A DNA stretch of 64,000 nt from Zhengitettix transpicula. Lineage: Eukaryota; Arthropoda; Insecta; Orthoptera; Tetrigidae. The notes below the pieces were generated by a model that ran no database searches, was not told the DNA's origin, and saw only the letters and a list, made by a program, of their open reading frames with translations. Where the stretch lies: the NCBI GenBank assembly GCA_037074705.1, contig CM073591.1, positions 91,919,532-91,983,531 on the forward strand, in the 5' to 3' direction. Positions 10,768 to 22,343 of the stretch are shown one piece after another (within the stretch, counting starts at the first letter, position 1; every line of letters begins with the position of its first letter). The position numbers were made by a program, and so were the translations under genes.

Positions 10768-12640
10768 GTAAACTTTTTAAAATCTTTATTAACTACTAAT
10801 TAATTATAAATTTCAACTAAATATTTTTAGTCTAAAAGTGACAAACCGATTGAAATTTATACTGACTCCATTTTCTGAAGTTCAATGCTGAGAATTAGAG
10901 TGTCTAATTATTATTACATTATATACATCTAGTAAGAACATATATAAACTATCAGTTATTTATAATTTTATTCGAGACCATAATTTAAATTCCAATCTTT
11001 ATAAGGTAAACAAACAGTCGCAATATTATAATCCATTTTGTAGTTAAGGCAAAAACAATAAATAAACTTGAGTAAGGACTAGTAGCCATGTTGGGCAATA
11101 TTAGTGGCGGAATTTTAAAGTTTTCAGTTGAGGGGGCATTTTGAGACCTAAAAAGTGGGGAGGGAAGTGTAAGGAACGAATGCGAGTAGACTCAACGGGG
11201 TTCTACTATGGTGACTACGACGACAAGTAAATGAACACGGCATTTGAATAAACAATGTAAAATTATCAGAATAGATATCTTGATTTTATGATTCACATCA
11301 TGTAAATAAAAATGAAAATAAACCAGCCAGCTTGTCATAAACATTTTAATAAATTGTAAATTACCACTTCGTATCGTTCCTTTGTTTTGGAACCTCCGAA
11401 AATTTAAAATTTCGTAACTTAATTATTACAAGTCTGAATATCTACAAGAGAACAATTTTAATGAACTTGATAATAACTATACAATTACATGAATATATTG
11501 TAATGCCAATTAATTAGGACATTAATTGTTTGAACATAAAAATTTGAAATTTTTGAGAAATCCTTTGTAGCGGAAGAGTTTCCAGAACATAGCGACAATG
11601 TAGACCAGCTCTGTTCCTTTGTCGGAAGGTCCGAAAAATGGCGTATTGCGCGCTAAAATGCGAGACGAGAGTAGAGTTCGCAGGAAAATATTGTGAGAAG
11701 GACTTCGCGAAAAGTCATCGTCAAGGTATAACTGTTAGTTGAAGGAGAATTCAACAGAGTCGGCGATTAGAATTTAACTGAGTTGGTTGATGCCTGAACA
11801 TTTCTGAGGACAAAGTAAAATATTCACGAAAGCATAACGTCGAAACTTGCTAAGTTAAAAGCAGTTTTGTGTCCATAGCCGGCCAGAAATAGTAAAATTT
11901 CGGTTTGAGTCCAATGCAGTAAAGACTGGCAAATCTACAGACCACGGAATTCGCCCAAGGCAAGCAGAATTCACCTAAGGCAAGCAGTCAACAGATAGCT
12001 GAAAACAAAAAGGGAGGATCATCCGAGTTCCTGACATCATATAAAATTTTGGCTTATAATCAGTCTAAAATCTGTGAGTCTTAGAATCAGTGTAAAATGC
12101 CGCAATAGTGTATTTCGAAAACGAAGTGATGGACAAATGTGAATAACAAAATACAAAATAATTAATTATGTAAACGTAATTGAAAGATAGAAGTCAGATT
12201 TCGTTCTCAGTTTAAATTGTTAATTCGTTCTAATCTTTTTACTTCTTAATTTCGTTCTCATTTTAAATTTCGTTCGAGTTTAATTGTCAAGTAAATTTCT
12301 TTTCTTTAAATGGGATTTGGTTGTTAATAAAATTATAAATATAATTGATGTGTCCATTATCAAACCCAGTGAAGACCCTGAGAAATTTAATATTTTAAAT
12401 TTCTAATTTTTTTAAATGTTTAAATGTTTGTGAATTTTATTAATCTTTTATTTAATTAACGACCTCTAATTGATTATTACAAAATGGCTACCACAAAGTG
12501 GGGCAAATTAAAGGTTTTCTAATTGTAAATATTACAATATGTTTAAAATTACTATTTATTTCTTTTTACATCAATAAATAACTAAAATTTTGTGAAGAAA
12601 TTGCTAAAGGCGTGTGCTTTAACCACACATTGCAGTCTAA
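10768..12640. other. AT-rich, no gene recognised
   Basis: Nothing coding is seen. A small imperfect direct duplication of about 22 bp (CACCTAAGGCAAGCAG-like) lies at 11945-11990. Confidence 0.4.
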
Positions 12641-12641
12641 A

Positions 12642-12995
12642 TAAGTGTTTTATACACAATGTTGTTGAGCTTATTAGTGATAGCTGAAACTGAACAATGA
12701 AAATAACTTATTAAATTAACTCATGATTACAATATGAAATGTAAAATGTCTGTGCTAAAAGTAAAATAAATTGGATAAATAAATAGCCAAATAACACAAA
12801 AATAAGTGATAATAGCACACAATGTTTTATTCACAATGTTGTTGAGCTTATTAGTGATAGCTGAAACTAAACAATGAAAATAACTTATTAAATTAAATCA
12901 TGATTAAAATATAAAATGTAAAATGTCTGTGCTAAAAGTAAAATAAATTGGATAATTAAATAGCTAAATAACACACAAAAATAAGTTCTAATAGC
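12642..12995 (-). repeat. Tandem duplication (~178 bp unit) of Family B tail
   Basis: Two near-identical units (12642-12820 and about 12822-12995) share CAATGTTGTTGAGCTTATTA and CTGTGCTAAAAGTAAAATAA. On the minus strand each unit continues the Family B tail (CACTTATTTTTGTGTTATTTGG-like), so this looks like head-to-tail copies of a Penelope-like terminal segment next to the core at 13003-13032. Confidence 0.75.
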
Positions 12996-13170
12996 ACATA
13001 ATGTTTCTGTAATCCTTGGTGCTTTAGTCAGGTGGTTGAAAAACGTAAGAGCCGTGTATCGCTTTTACAGCTCTTCCCTTTCTTGAATCTCCTGGCGAAA
13101 GCAACAAAGATTGCAGAAACGTTGTGTTATATTTATTTCGTAACTTATTTTTGGATATTTATTTATCTAA
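12996..13170. repeat. Inverted pair of Family B cores
   Basis: A minus-strand core (13003-13032: CTGACTA, GCAC/TTAC, GAAAC) faces a plus-strand core (13092-13120: CTGGCGA, stem GCAA/TTGC, GAAACG). Tails diverge outwards on both sides, so the two copies are in a head-to-head inverted arrangement around about 60 bp that includes AAGAGCCGTG. Confidence 0.65.
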
Positions 13171-15435
13171 TTAACGTATGTATAAAAATTTGTTATCTTT
13201 AAAGTTTTAAATATTCAGGCTTGGAAAAACTTACCAAATTTTTATATTTGCATAAAAACAAAGGAACGATATGTAGTTCTAATTTATATATTATTTAAAA
13301 TGTATTTTTACAATGTTTCTGACAAGTAGGCTTCATTTATAATTCAATTGAAGATAGTAAAATATTATTATTAAATTATTTATTTATTTAGAAAGGATGA
13401 CAGTTAAATTTAATATAGGATCTATCCATTTTGGAATTATTTTTCTACGTTGCACGACTCTGAGGAAAATATTATTTTCGTAGTACTTCATAGTTGATTG
13501 CACATCTGGCGAAATTACGCTGAAAATCCATTCTATTCACCTACACTAGCTTCGTAATACGTTCATACGTCAGATATCAAGGTAGAAAGGGTAATAACAT
13601 CACAATCCATTATAACGTCTCCTAACACATTTTTCCCGAGCAGTCCGAAATTTCTTTTCGTAAAATGGACTTACCTTTTGATCGCAGCAGGCACTTTGAT
13701 TCTTTCATTTGTGCTTACGTTTAGAAATTAATATTAAAGATAGTGTTCTCAGACTTTTAACCGGCGGGGAATTTTGCACATGGTGTATCTTTGGCACGCA
13801 CCGTCTACATATTAATCAGATGTTAAAAAAAACACGTTGTTTGCAAACTTCGTCTACAACCTGTAGACGTCAGAGAGCATTTTCTTGAGTATAATCTCTC
13901 ATAAAACGTTTGAAAGTTAAGATTATTTTTTTGTGTACTTTGGATCCCTCGTATCTCCATGTAATACCCGTCTAGACCAAAAATGAATCTTCGGGGCTAT
14001 TTTTAATTTTTTACCCCAAATTTTGCACAATCAGTATAAACTGGTATAATGCAACTGTTTTTTTAATTATTTCTGGCAATGGCACAAGATGCAACAGTTC
14101 GTATTAACTGCAGTGTTTATGTAGGTTTCGAAAGGACGAGACTTGAAATTAATTATTTTGCTTTCCATAAATACTAAAAGTTTTAAACTATATAAACATT
14201 TACGATACAGGCTATGAATATTTGTTGAAATAGAATACTCGTATTCAGATCCAGGTTATATTCCCTGCTATCTGACATATTCTTATAAGGTAAATACGTT
14301 TCCTTGAAACATTTTTCACTTTTTAAGACTCTGTATTATTCGCAATGTCTTCAGTTATCTTCGACTAATGGTGATTTAACTTAACTGCAAAGCCGGAACG
14401 CCGCCATTGTGCCAATTTTTTTTTGATTGAAATAAAAGTTTACTCTGCAAATCTGTAATTACGGCGATGTTCCTATCAATGTTTGTTACATAATACAGCT
14501 GCGATGTGTTCAAATAAATTTTTTGTTGCCATATAGAAATTGTAAGTAAATAATATAGAACTTTACTACAGTATTCAATCGAGGATGGTTGAATTTGTTT
14601 GGTTGTTTTTCTCTCCTTGTTTGGGCTGTCTAATCTAAAGATAAACTTTTGAGTTCATGATAAATATTGACTAAAACGTATTAATATTCTAATTTCATTT
14701 ACTAATTCATTCGTCACCAGATTATTTTATGTAAAGGAAATTTCAGTATGACCTAATAGAAAATCTAGCCGTAAAACCAACCTAGGGGAATGTAATATAT
14801 TAATGTTAATTATGTGAATTCCATTAAAAAACATTTAGTGTATAATCCATGGGAAAGTAAAAAAATTGTATCTAAAAACCAGCTGTGTGTAGCGGATAAA
14901 TAACACGAATCTCCAAAAAAAAATTCCAACTGGCTCACAGCAGCGTTATTGACGTATAAACAAAGACGATCAATCCGAGGTATAAGGTATAATTCGACCA
15001 TAGTGATTCGACTCACCCGAACAAATAACACAATTCGGTTTGCTTGGGCAAAACAACAATGATTTGCGGAAGGCCGAGAGTACGTGCTCTGAATAAGCTG
15101 ACTCGTGGCGATTTCTCGAATATTCCATATTCAACAAATTTCTTTGGCCACCTATATTTTGTAGACACGTATTTGTCCATTCGAATCACCCATTTCAACC
15201 CATTTAAATATTTTACCATTAAATTTTTACCATATTAGAACTGCGGAATAATTTTCGTCCAACTTCTCATGCTCTGAATTTCGTTCATTTATTTATTGAC
15301 AATCTTTCTCCAGAACTGAGCTAAGCTCACCGACAGTTTACCAAATCACATTAATAACGGCCAATGAAGAATGGAATATTGTATGTACAATGATTTAATT
15401 CAAGAATTGAAGCAATAATTTCAACTGTAGTTCAG
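13171..15435. other. AT-rich, no gene recognised
   Basis: No frame on either strand shows a recognisable domain. Short open frames at 14810-15238 overlap on opposite strands and have no family features. Confidence 0.4.
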
Positions 15436-15439
15436 CTCT

Positions 15440-15800
15440 AAATATTATGAAATTTAATTGTAGGATCATATTGCCTTTTATACTATTGGTGCAACCATAT
15501 TTAATGTATTACTACATATCAATGCAGAAAATAACTTCTATTTTCGTGAACCGCTCCAATCACTGTTGGGAAAGTGTCGCCCGAATACGCAGAGAGCGCT
15601 GGACCCATCTTGCTCTAAGAATTTTATGTGTAATTTCTCGTGAAATATGTAACGTCACATTATTTTGGAATCCCTACAGTTTTAGCAATTTCTCATACTT
15701 TCGTGCACAGTTTTGATGATTTCAGGTGTGTTTGTAATTTAGGACGTCCTTCATGTGGATCATTAAAACTTTCTTTCATTTCTAAAAACATAGGTACCGC
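15440..15800 (-). pseudogene. mariner-like transposase relic (N-terminal half)
   Basis: Read on the minus strand, this gives FNDPHEGRPKLQT (about 15765-15727), matching the DDPRSGRPS linker of mariner transposases. It continues as a degraded CTKV.EIAKTVGIPK (about 15710-15670), matching the second helix-turn-helix (VREIAETVGIS), and ITHKILRARWVQRSL then LERFTK (about 15640-15545), matching the KLSARWVPRLL block before the catalytic domain. Two stops and a frameshift interrupt it. The catalytic DDD triad region is not readable downstream. Terminal inverted repeats were not located. Family assignment rests on three ordered motifs. Confidence 0.68.
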
Positions 15801-15959
15801 AACTGGTTTGACCGACTGCGTACACCTAATATCTGGATATGATTATTTACAGTTACCCACGGCGTCATCTGACAGTTGTGTCAACGTGAGAAAAAAAAAT
15901 CATGTAGCGGATTATCACCGTTGTTATAGAAAATATTTAATTTTGATCGCGAGATAAAT

Positions 15960-16550
15960 AATTGCACGACGTAATTTTATTTTTTCAGGAAGGTTTGTTC
16001 CAGACTGAATAATAAATTAATGAAACAAAACATGAACATTTTACAATAATTATCTAACAAACAGCGAATTGTAGCTTTTTATTCCAGGAACGCAGCGTAG
16101 TGTTGTATTTCAGCCGGTAAATGTCTTCTTATTCCTCTTTCTTTATTGCAGCTGAGGTGAAAAATCAGTGATACGACTAGTAACGTATCTCGGAACATTA
16201 CGTCGCAGCATTTGTCGTAAGAACAGCTGCTCCAATCATTCAAGTAGTGCTGCCATCTAAGGACGATTGATTAACTCATATTAGGCTCTGAACTAATAAA
16301 TAATAGATGTTAAATCTTTTTAGTAAACTATCAGTTTGCACGCTGAAGTTAAGAAGCTTTATAGCCTAATTGAATACGATTACTATATATTTATTGCTAT
16401 CTAACTTAATTCAAGTGCGGAATTGTGTAGAAGCATTTTGTTTCCAGCTTCAGCCAACTTGTCACCTGTGAAGTGCTGCCACATGGAGCGAGTGAGATAA
16501 GAGAATTCAGCAGAGATAAGGTGCTGTTTTGCATGTGCTACTCCTTGCTC
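15960..16550. other. No gene recognised
   Basis: AT-rich sequence without coding signal or obvious repeat. Confidence 0.4.
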
Positions 16551-16659
16551 GCGGTAGTAAAATATTATCCTATAATATCATCTAAAGAGAGAACAAGCTA
16601 AGGTGCACAGGTTTAATTATCAACACGTTCTAAATTTCTTCTGAATATTTTACTACCGC
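16551..16659. repeat. Short element with perfect 16 bp inverted ends
   Basis: GCGGTAGTAAAATATT (16551-16566) is matched exactly in reverse complement at 16644-16659. The 77 bp between them has no coding content. It may be a very small MITE or a hairpin-forming site. Confidence 0.6.
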
Positions 16660-16928
16660 CGAACAATTATGCCAACTAAGGAGTAAATTTCATTTATCGT
16701 ATTCTCATGATTACATGATTTATTATTGGGCAATACTTCATAATTATAAATGATCAATTGGGTTTTCCTTACCGAGATTATAAATAATATCAAATTAGTT
16801 AAATTCTTACAGTGAATATTTGATTCCGTGAATCAGCGTCGTGTTTTCTTCTGAGATTAAAGACTCCTTAATTTTATATTCAAAGAATTTGAAAATTTTT
16901 TTATTATAAGATTCGAGCCATAGTTAAG

Positions 16929-17169
16929 TTAATTAAGGAATATGGATGGTAAAATGTCATTTCAGGATATAAATCAAGTAGGCTATAAAGAGGTAGGGAT
17001 AAATACGTTGTAGGAGAACCTCATGAGGTTGAGGATGGAGGAATGTCACAGCGGGTAAGAAGTCGACAAGGATTTAGCTCAGTGGTCAGAGCAGCTGTTC
17101 GGGAGGTGGAAGTTCCTGGTTTCGATTACCGGTACGGCCGTCATTTTTACATCCATATTCCTTAATTAC
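16929..17169 (+). mobile_element. TIR-flanked element with internal tRNA-like promoter
   Basis: The ends TAATTAAGGAATATGGATG (from 16929) and its reverse complement (ending 17169) form ~27 bp imperfect inverted repeats. Inside, 17068-17137 resembles a tRNA: an A box TAGCTCAGTGG (17075-17085) and a B box GGTTTCGATTACC (17118-17130), spaced about 43 bp apart as in real tRNAs. tRNA-derived SINEs normally lack inverted ends, so either a SINE or tRNA pseudogene was caught inside a MITE, or the inverted ends are coincidental target sequence. Confidence 0.6.
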
Positions 17170-17251
17170 ACTAATTTATATTATCATTAACCGAACCTTA
17201 TTTCGTTATACATGATTTCCGACTTTTCCTGCTATTAAATATGAGAGTTAC

Positions 17252-17682
17252 GAAGGGGCTACCTTTGGGGATGCCTTTTCCTCTCCGTTTTTGAACTAAG
17301 GTTCCCACGAGCCGAGGCACCTTGGCCTGTTCCGAGAGGTGTATGTTCCGGGGTCACAGACTTTGGGCATACGGTAAGAGTTGTCCGCTATTCCCATTGG
17401 AAAGTGGGCCAGCTGCCTCCTAAACTGGTCGAAGCATGGAGGAGGGAATGCTGCGTCCCCACAGCAAACTCCTCTCCCGCTATCGGAAGGGCGTGGGGCA
17501 AGTACCCAATGCCCGACCTACCTGATGCAGGTTTTTGTAGGATTCTTAAAACATATCCCGGGGGCTCTAGTTAAACCTCTACCCTTCGGCATCCCCCCTT
17601 TCAAATCCCTTCCTATGCTATTAACGGGGAGTTGCCCAACGTGGATTACTCTCATGTAGACTGTTGCCCAAAAAAAAAAAAG
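17252..17682 (+). repeat. Family A poly(A) retroposon (copy 2)
   Basis: Near full length. It starts close to GGCTACCTTTGGGGATGCC and ends in a 12 A tail (about 17670-17682). It has internal deletions relative to the copy at 63327-63822. The 92-codon open frame in its middle is repeat sequence. Confidence 0.88.
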
Positions 17683-18754
17683 AGCTGTTTGCGATTAAAA
17701 ATCTTTCTACAAAGTTATGCAGTTAAGAATGGTTCAATTTCAGTTATAATTCGGTCTATCAAATTTCTACAGATGAACTATATATTTGGTAAACTATTCT
17801 CTTTACACAACATTTTTTAACTTTGAAGCCAAAATTATTATAATTTAAAAGTTAAAAAAATGAAGCTTTATGTTTGAGAATATATTCATATATTGGCCAA
17901 ACGAAGCTAGTTAAGTAATCGTATAGAGTGGAATAAATAAAATAATGAGTAGAAGAACATTTATTTATGAAAGAGGTGAGAATTTGTTTCTTTTTAATTA
18001 CACAGGCGGGGAAAAAATAATGAATATTTTTGTATAGATCCATTTCCATCAATCTTACCATCATCTGAATTTTTATTTGGTTTGCAATAAAATGTCAAAT
18101 GAATTATTTAAGAAGAATTAAAAATGTAATAGTATATCTGATTTGTGAAAGACTTAATATATATCAAAATTATATATTTAAAGTATTATTTAATAATTAT
18201 CTATCATATTTAAATTTTATAATAAATAAATAAATTTTCCTAAGATGGAAAAATTTAATAAACAAATTAATGGAAAAAATAATTTCTCTACGCTTCGCTT
18301 TAATTTAGGACAATCAGGTTACGTTGGAGGAATTTAGGACTTGGAATACTATAAATAATTTGTGTACGTTTCCATTTACTTCCATTAATAGCTACCATTT
18401 TTTATAAATCATAAATTTTTGGCAAAAATTAATAACTGCCCCAAACTTATTTATATAATATCAATCTTTGAAAAATTTGATGACGAATTTATTTGTCAAA
18501 ATATTATTATTTTAGTCAATGTTAGTAATTCTAAAAAATTTAAGATGCCTAATTGAAATATTTGCTGAAATATATAGGAGTAGATTTAACGTGATCTACG
18601 AACTAGCAAATTACGTAACATGTATAATTATTAGGTGTATTTAAACTGAGTTTGATAGTGAAATGGAAAATTTACCTCGGATTGAAAATTAATAAAAAGA
18701 AAGGCAGCAACCCTTCTGTTTTCCCATTGTCGTTGCCTTTTCTTCACATTTGAA
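17683..18754. other. AT-rich, no gene recognised
   Basis: Nothing coding is seen on either strand. Confidence 0.4.
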
Positions 18755-18895
18755 TTTTGTTAACTGACTAGTGCAGTTGTGTCTCTCTATGCGCTTCTTA
18801 GCACCTGAAGAAACGAACAAGGATTCCAGGAACGTTGTGTGGTATTTATATTATCACTTATTTTGTCTGTATTTAGCTATCTTTCTTAATAAGAG
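18755..18895 (+). repeat. Family B PLE end (copy with long 5' part)
   Basis: AACTGACTAGTGCAGTTGTG and TCTCTCT precede CTGAAGA (18805-18811), a weak stem (CGAA/TTCC), GGAACG and the tail GGTATTTATATTATCACTT. The same order is found at 38335, 50263 and 50435. Confidence 0.7.
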
Positions 18896-19349
18896 TGCGA
18901 TAGTGTTTGTCGTCGTATAATAACTTAAAGCAAATAAATTAAAGTACGGGACTATATTTCTAATAGTAATTAGAAGTGATATGTTGGTATAATTCATTAT
19001 GGAAATAACATAAGGAAGAGAGTCATGTTTCTTTTATTGCAGATGTAGTAAAATGACTAATTTATTTTCTGTAATTGTGTGTATGAGAGCCCAAATTATA
19101 AAAACCAAAAATAATATATTTGAGTGATTTTTACTGTCGACAAAAGTCAGATTGATAAAAATGATGAAGACATACGCGGATACAGAACCAACTAACAATC
19201 CAATTCCTGGTTACAAAGGTCTGAGAGTGTGAAGCGTGATGGCGTCCATCGTGTTATAACTGGTACTTGAACATATCATCAGTAGAAATAAATATTTGAA
19301 GGTCTTCAGCTTCTACGTAAGGTAATAATAATTCCGTTATTATCTTATG

Positions 19350-20090
19350 CAGAAGATGTCAATTTGCCTACGAACTGCAGGAGAATCATGCTAATAGATA
19401 AAAAGAACGTAACCATTGGCTTCCAAATAGACAGCAACAAAAGAAAAATGCAGCTGTCGACGAGATTCATCATTAACGTGGATAAAATCCCGGAAAATAA
19501 TATGGTATCATAGTTTACTTTCATTGGAGTGGAGTTATCAGGACTCAGAACCGAAGGCGAAGAAAATGTAAGACGTACCTCGTTTGCTAAAAAAACTTAC
19601 TGTACGAAATGATCAAATCAATAACTATATATCGAAATATAAAGTAAATGAATCTATAACCCTTTTTATTAGATACGGTAGTATGGATAATAAGTCTGCA
19701 GAGAGCAGCAGTATCTGTGAAAGGAAAATTGAGTGTATACTTCTATGAACAATACTATATGAGAATACGTGAATAATAAATTACAATTATGATTTCCATC
19801 AGGACTTCCAAAGGTCCACAATTAACAGGCTATATTATAGTTAAGATGCTGCAATAGGTAGAACATATGGTTATGGGAGAGGAAGAGGAAATGGGAGTTA
19901 GACCAAGGGGAATTCACACGATGAGATGGGAAGATGTAGATGATAAGAATGTTAAATGACTGATTGAAGTGAGTTATTAAGAGAGGAAGGTCTTTGGCAG
20001 AGAGACGAGGGGAGACAGATATTAAGTCTGATTTGGACTGCAGTGTCATGCGAAGATGATTGTAATAAACTGTATGTACTCTGGACAAGG
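19350..20090 (+). pseudogene. Non-LTR retrotransposon (LINE) relic, RT C-terminal part
   Basis: The reverse transcriptase active-site region reads YAEDVNL (from about 19345), where a live enzyme has (Y/F)ADD. It is followed by a degraded palm and thumb with KKNVTIGFQIDSNKRKMQL (about 19400-19455) and FTFIGVELSG (about 19518-19548), corresponding to the FKYLGxxLxx motif. The C-terminal zinc-knuckle-free tail reads GVRPRGIHTMRWEDVDD (about 19889-19940), matching the GxRxRGRPRxRWxDDV block common to several LINE families. Multiple stops and frameshifts show decay. I cannot assign the clade. Confidence 0.72.
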
Positions 20091-21285
20091 ACCCACCAAT
20101 CAGTTGAGGAAACGAAATCTAGGTAGTTCACCCATTATATATATCTTATTATCTACGACTACATGATTGCGTCGTCATGTTCCCTCTTTGCTTGCTTTCA
20201 TCGACAGAGTGAAGAAAATATTATCTTATAAATTATGATTTTGCCGAACAAACAATGGGGTATTTTGAAAAATAAAAAATCAACACCGCAATCTAGAAGT
20301 GATTTCTTCTTAATTGCAGGGAAATGAAATATTAGGTCAAGACGCTTTTATCACCAGAATTTCAATCAAGCAGCTTTCAGGTGGTCAGCGTAACGAACAT
20401 GAGTGACGGATTTATACCAGTGTTAAATTATAGCGTTATCATTACAATTGCGATTGCTTCAATCCTATAAGAATTTCAGGAACGTTAGAATTTCGTGATC
20501 TATCGAACAAAAGAATTGCAGGTTTTAATTTACGGAGATCACCGTTTACCCTCGGAAGTAAACTAAATCTTATAAATGTCGAACGTATTTGAATGAATTC
20601 ATATATTCGTCAGGATCGTTTCATGTAATGAAATATACTCAGTCAGTATATTAGAGCAGCATTGTACAAAAATAACGAACATCTCGCAGAATCATAATTA
20701 TAAATTTGTAAGGAGCTAAAACAGTGCTTACTATTACAAAAAAAATAAATTTAACGATAGTAAGAAAAGTTTCCATAAATTTCGTCAACAATTATATTTT
20801 TTACGATATTCAGTATTTATTTCTTTACTAGTATTAAAATATGTCATTAAGCATAAGAGAAGAAAATAGGACAGAGCGAAAGGTTGAAGAAAAACTGCAA
20901 TTTTTCGCACAGGATAAGCGATTGATATTAGGGAGAAAATGGTTTAGAATCATAACTCCACACATCATCTCTTGAACCACCAAACCAATTACTATAAAAT
21001 TTTGCACTCAGATTTAGCTTGAGTCATGAAATTTGATGCTATTTAAATTATCAAATTTTATTCGTCATTATGCCGAGGTTATATATCGAAATTTGATAAA
21101 CCAGGCTCTTTTAGTTCTCCTCTCATACCGCAGCAATATTACTAATTACTATATTTCTCTTTGGAGATGAACAGAATTTATAACTTGTTAACTATTGATT
21201 TTCGTTCAACTTCATTAAGAACCAATGGTTTTGATGCTGTTAAGCAACGGTTATTATCAACACGTCTTTTAAAGTTTATGTCGCA
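20090..21285. other. AT-rich, no gene recognised
   Basis: No coding or structural signal that I can support. Confidence 0.4.
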
Positions 21286-21289
21286 AACT

Positions 21290-21720
21290 TCGGGCCGACC
21301 AGTTTCTCCTATATAAGAACTCGAATAAAGGCGCACAGTCGATAACGGCAGTTTAATTTATTCGGAGTCATAAACCACTGTTCTGCTTGATAACAAATAA
21401 TAAAATAACCCTTATAAAACATTTCTACTACCCTAGAAAATTTCTTTCTGATCTCCAAAGATTCTTGAGATTTTATAAATACTAAGTGACCAACGAACAT
21501 TGTGGGTACGTTAAGAGACTTCTGTGTTAATCCTGCATAAAGGTGCAAACAGGAGAATTCCTGTGAAGTCAGCAACACAACTGACTTTTGACGCACAGAT
21601 GTCTGCACAAACGAACTGACGTAGGTGGTTTCGTAAGTCTAGGCGCAGCCTTGCAAATTATCGGAGGTGGAGAGCGAAACGTTGGCAATTGCACGGGTAC
21701 TAATTATGGTCCAACCGCCC
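21290..21720 (+). repeat. Possible degraded pLTR-like promoter segment
   Basis: A TATATAAG (about 21309-21316) is followed by a C-rich leader, and the segment ends with GAGCGAAACGTTGGC (about 21670), which resembles the GAAACGTTG of Family B. No CTGANGA box or clear hairpin precedes it. I see no coding frame with family features. Weak assignment. Confidence 0.3.
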
Positions 21721-21879
21721 AAAGAATGATAATTATTAATTAATTATTTATTGTTCTAAGAAATGTGATATATATTTAATCTTTACATCAAAAATATTTT
21801 ATTCGTTATACATAATGAAATTCTCATAAAATCTCTGTAAATTGATGACGTCGTATGTCTTATCACTGCCTAAAAGACT

Positions 21880-22273
21880 TATTGAGAAATCGGAAGTGTG
21901 TTCAGTTAGTTGTGGAAGCCCAGTTCAGATTCTCCCGAAGGCTACGGCGTGAAATCTTAGCGGCTGTGTGCAATGCAAGCGATAAGACAGCGCCGAAAAT
22001 GGAGAAATTTGTAACAAGGCGGGAGCGTTTACGAAGGCTGGCAAATTCGATTAGTTTTTCGGCTGGCTTTTGATGTGGGAAATTTTTTGAGCCGGTCCGG
22101 AATTGATTCGGAGTTTTGAGAGTGTTGGTCGTGCGCCCTGCACTGCGGACCGGTGGCACGCATGCGCACGGGGGCGTCCGGGAGGGCCGCGGCGCGCAGT
22201 CGACGACGCCTAGCCGGGGGACGCTGCAGCCATGCCGCTGGCCCGCTACCGCTACTGCTACTAGGACGCAGCC
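21880..22273 (+). promoter_or_regulatory. Frq: CpG-rich promoter and 5' leader of Frq
   Basis: Base composition changes sharply from the AT-rich surroundings to a CpG-dense stretch (strongest 22080-22273) that ends at the Frq start codon. An arthropod-type initiator TCAGTT lies at 21902-21907. An NRF-1-like palindrome GCATGCGCAC lies at about 22160-22169, one mismatch from the consensus. No TATA box is obvious, in line with CpG-type promoters. Open frames on both strands here (up to 147 codons on the minus strand) come from the high GC content. The exact transcription start cannot be read from sequence alone. Confidence 0.65.
22232..22264 (+). CDS. Upstream ORF in the Frq leader (10 codons)
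   Basis: ATG at 22232-22234 in a good context (AGCC before it) opens a ten-residue frame MPLARYRYCY that ends at TAG 22262-22264, only nine bases before the Frq ATG and in the same frame. It could lower translation of Frq through reinitiation or leaky scanning. Whether it is transcribed depends on the unknown start site. Its stop also proves that Frq cannot be extended N-terminally in frame. Confidence 0.5.
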   Translation: MPLARYRYCY

Positions 22274-22337
22274 ATGGGCAAGAAGAACTCCAAGCTCAAA
22301 CAGGACACCATCGACCGCCTCACCAAGGACACTTACT
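22274..22337 (+). CDS. Frq: Frequenin / NCS-1, first coding exon
   Basis: Frequenin is an N-myristoylated EF-hand calcium sensor that regulates neurotransmitter release and growth at synapses, acting on membranes with partners such as PI4-kinase and Ric8. The exon encodes 21 residues plus one base: MGKKNSKLKQDTIDRLTKDT followed by Y. This matches insect frequenins almost residue for residue. It has the Gly2 myristoylation site with Lys and Ser6 context, and the KLK and DTYF-type end where the family's first exon stops. The start has an ideal Kozak context (GCCATGG) and an in-frame stop four codons upstream. The exon ends at the phase-1 donor T|GTAAGC (22338). The next exon should start by completing Phe and continue TEKE. 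I did not see it in this window, so the three functional EF-hands lie beyond 64000. Its relative neurocalcin differs in this region, and confidence is high. Confidence 0.93.
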
Positions 22338-22343
22338 GTAAGC

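Noticed and set aside
17068..17137. Functional tRNA gene
   Set aside because: A and B boxes are present but the acceptor and anticodon stems do not pair; it is a tRNA-derived fragment.
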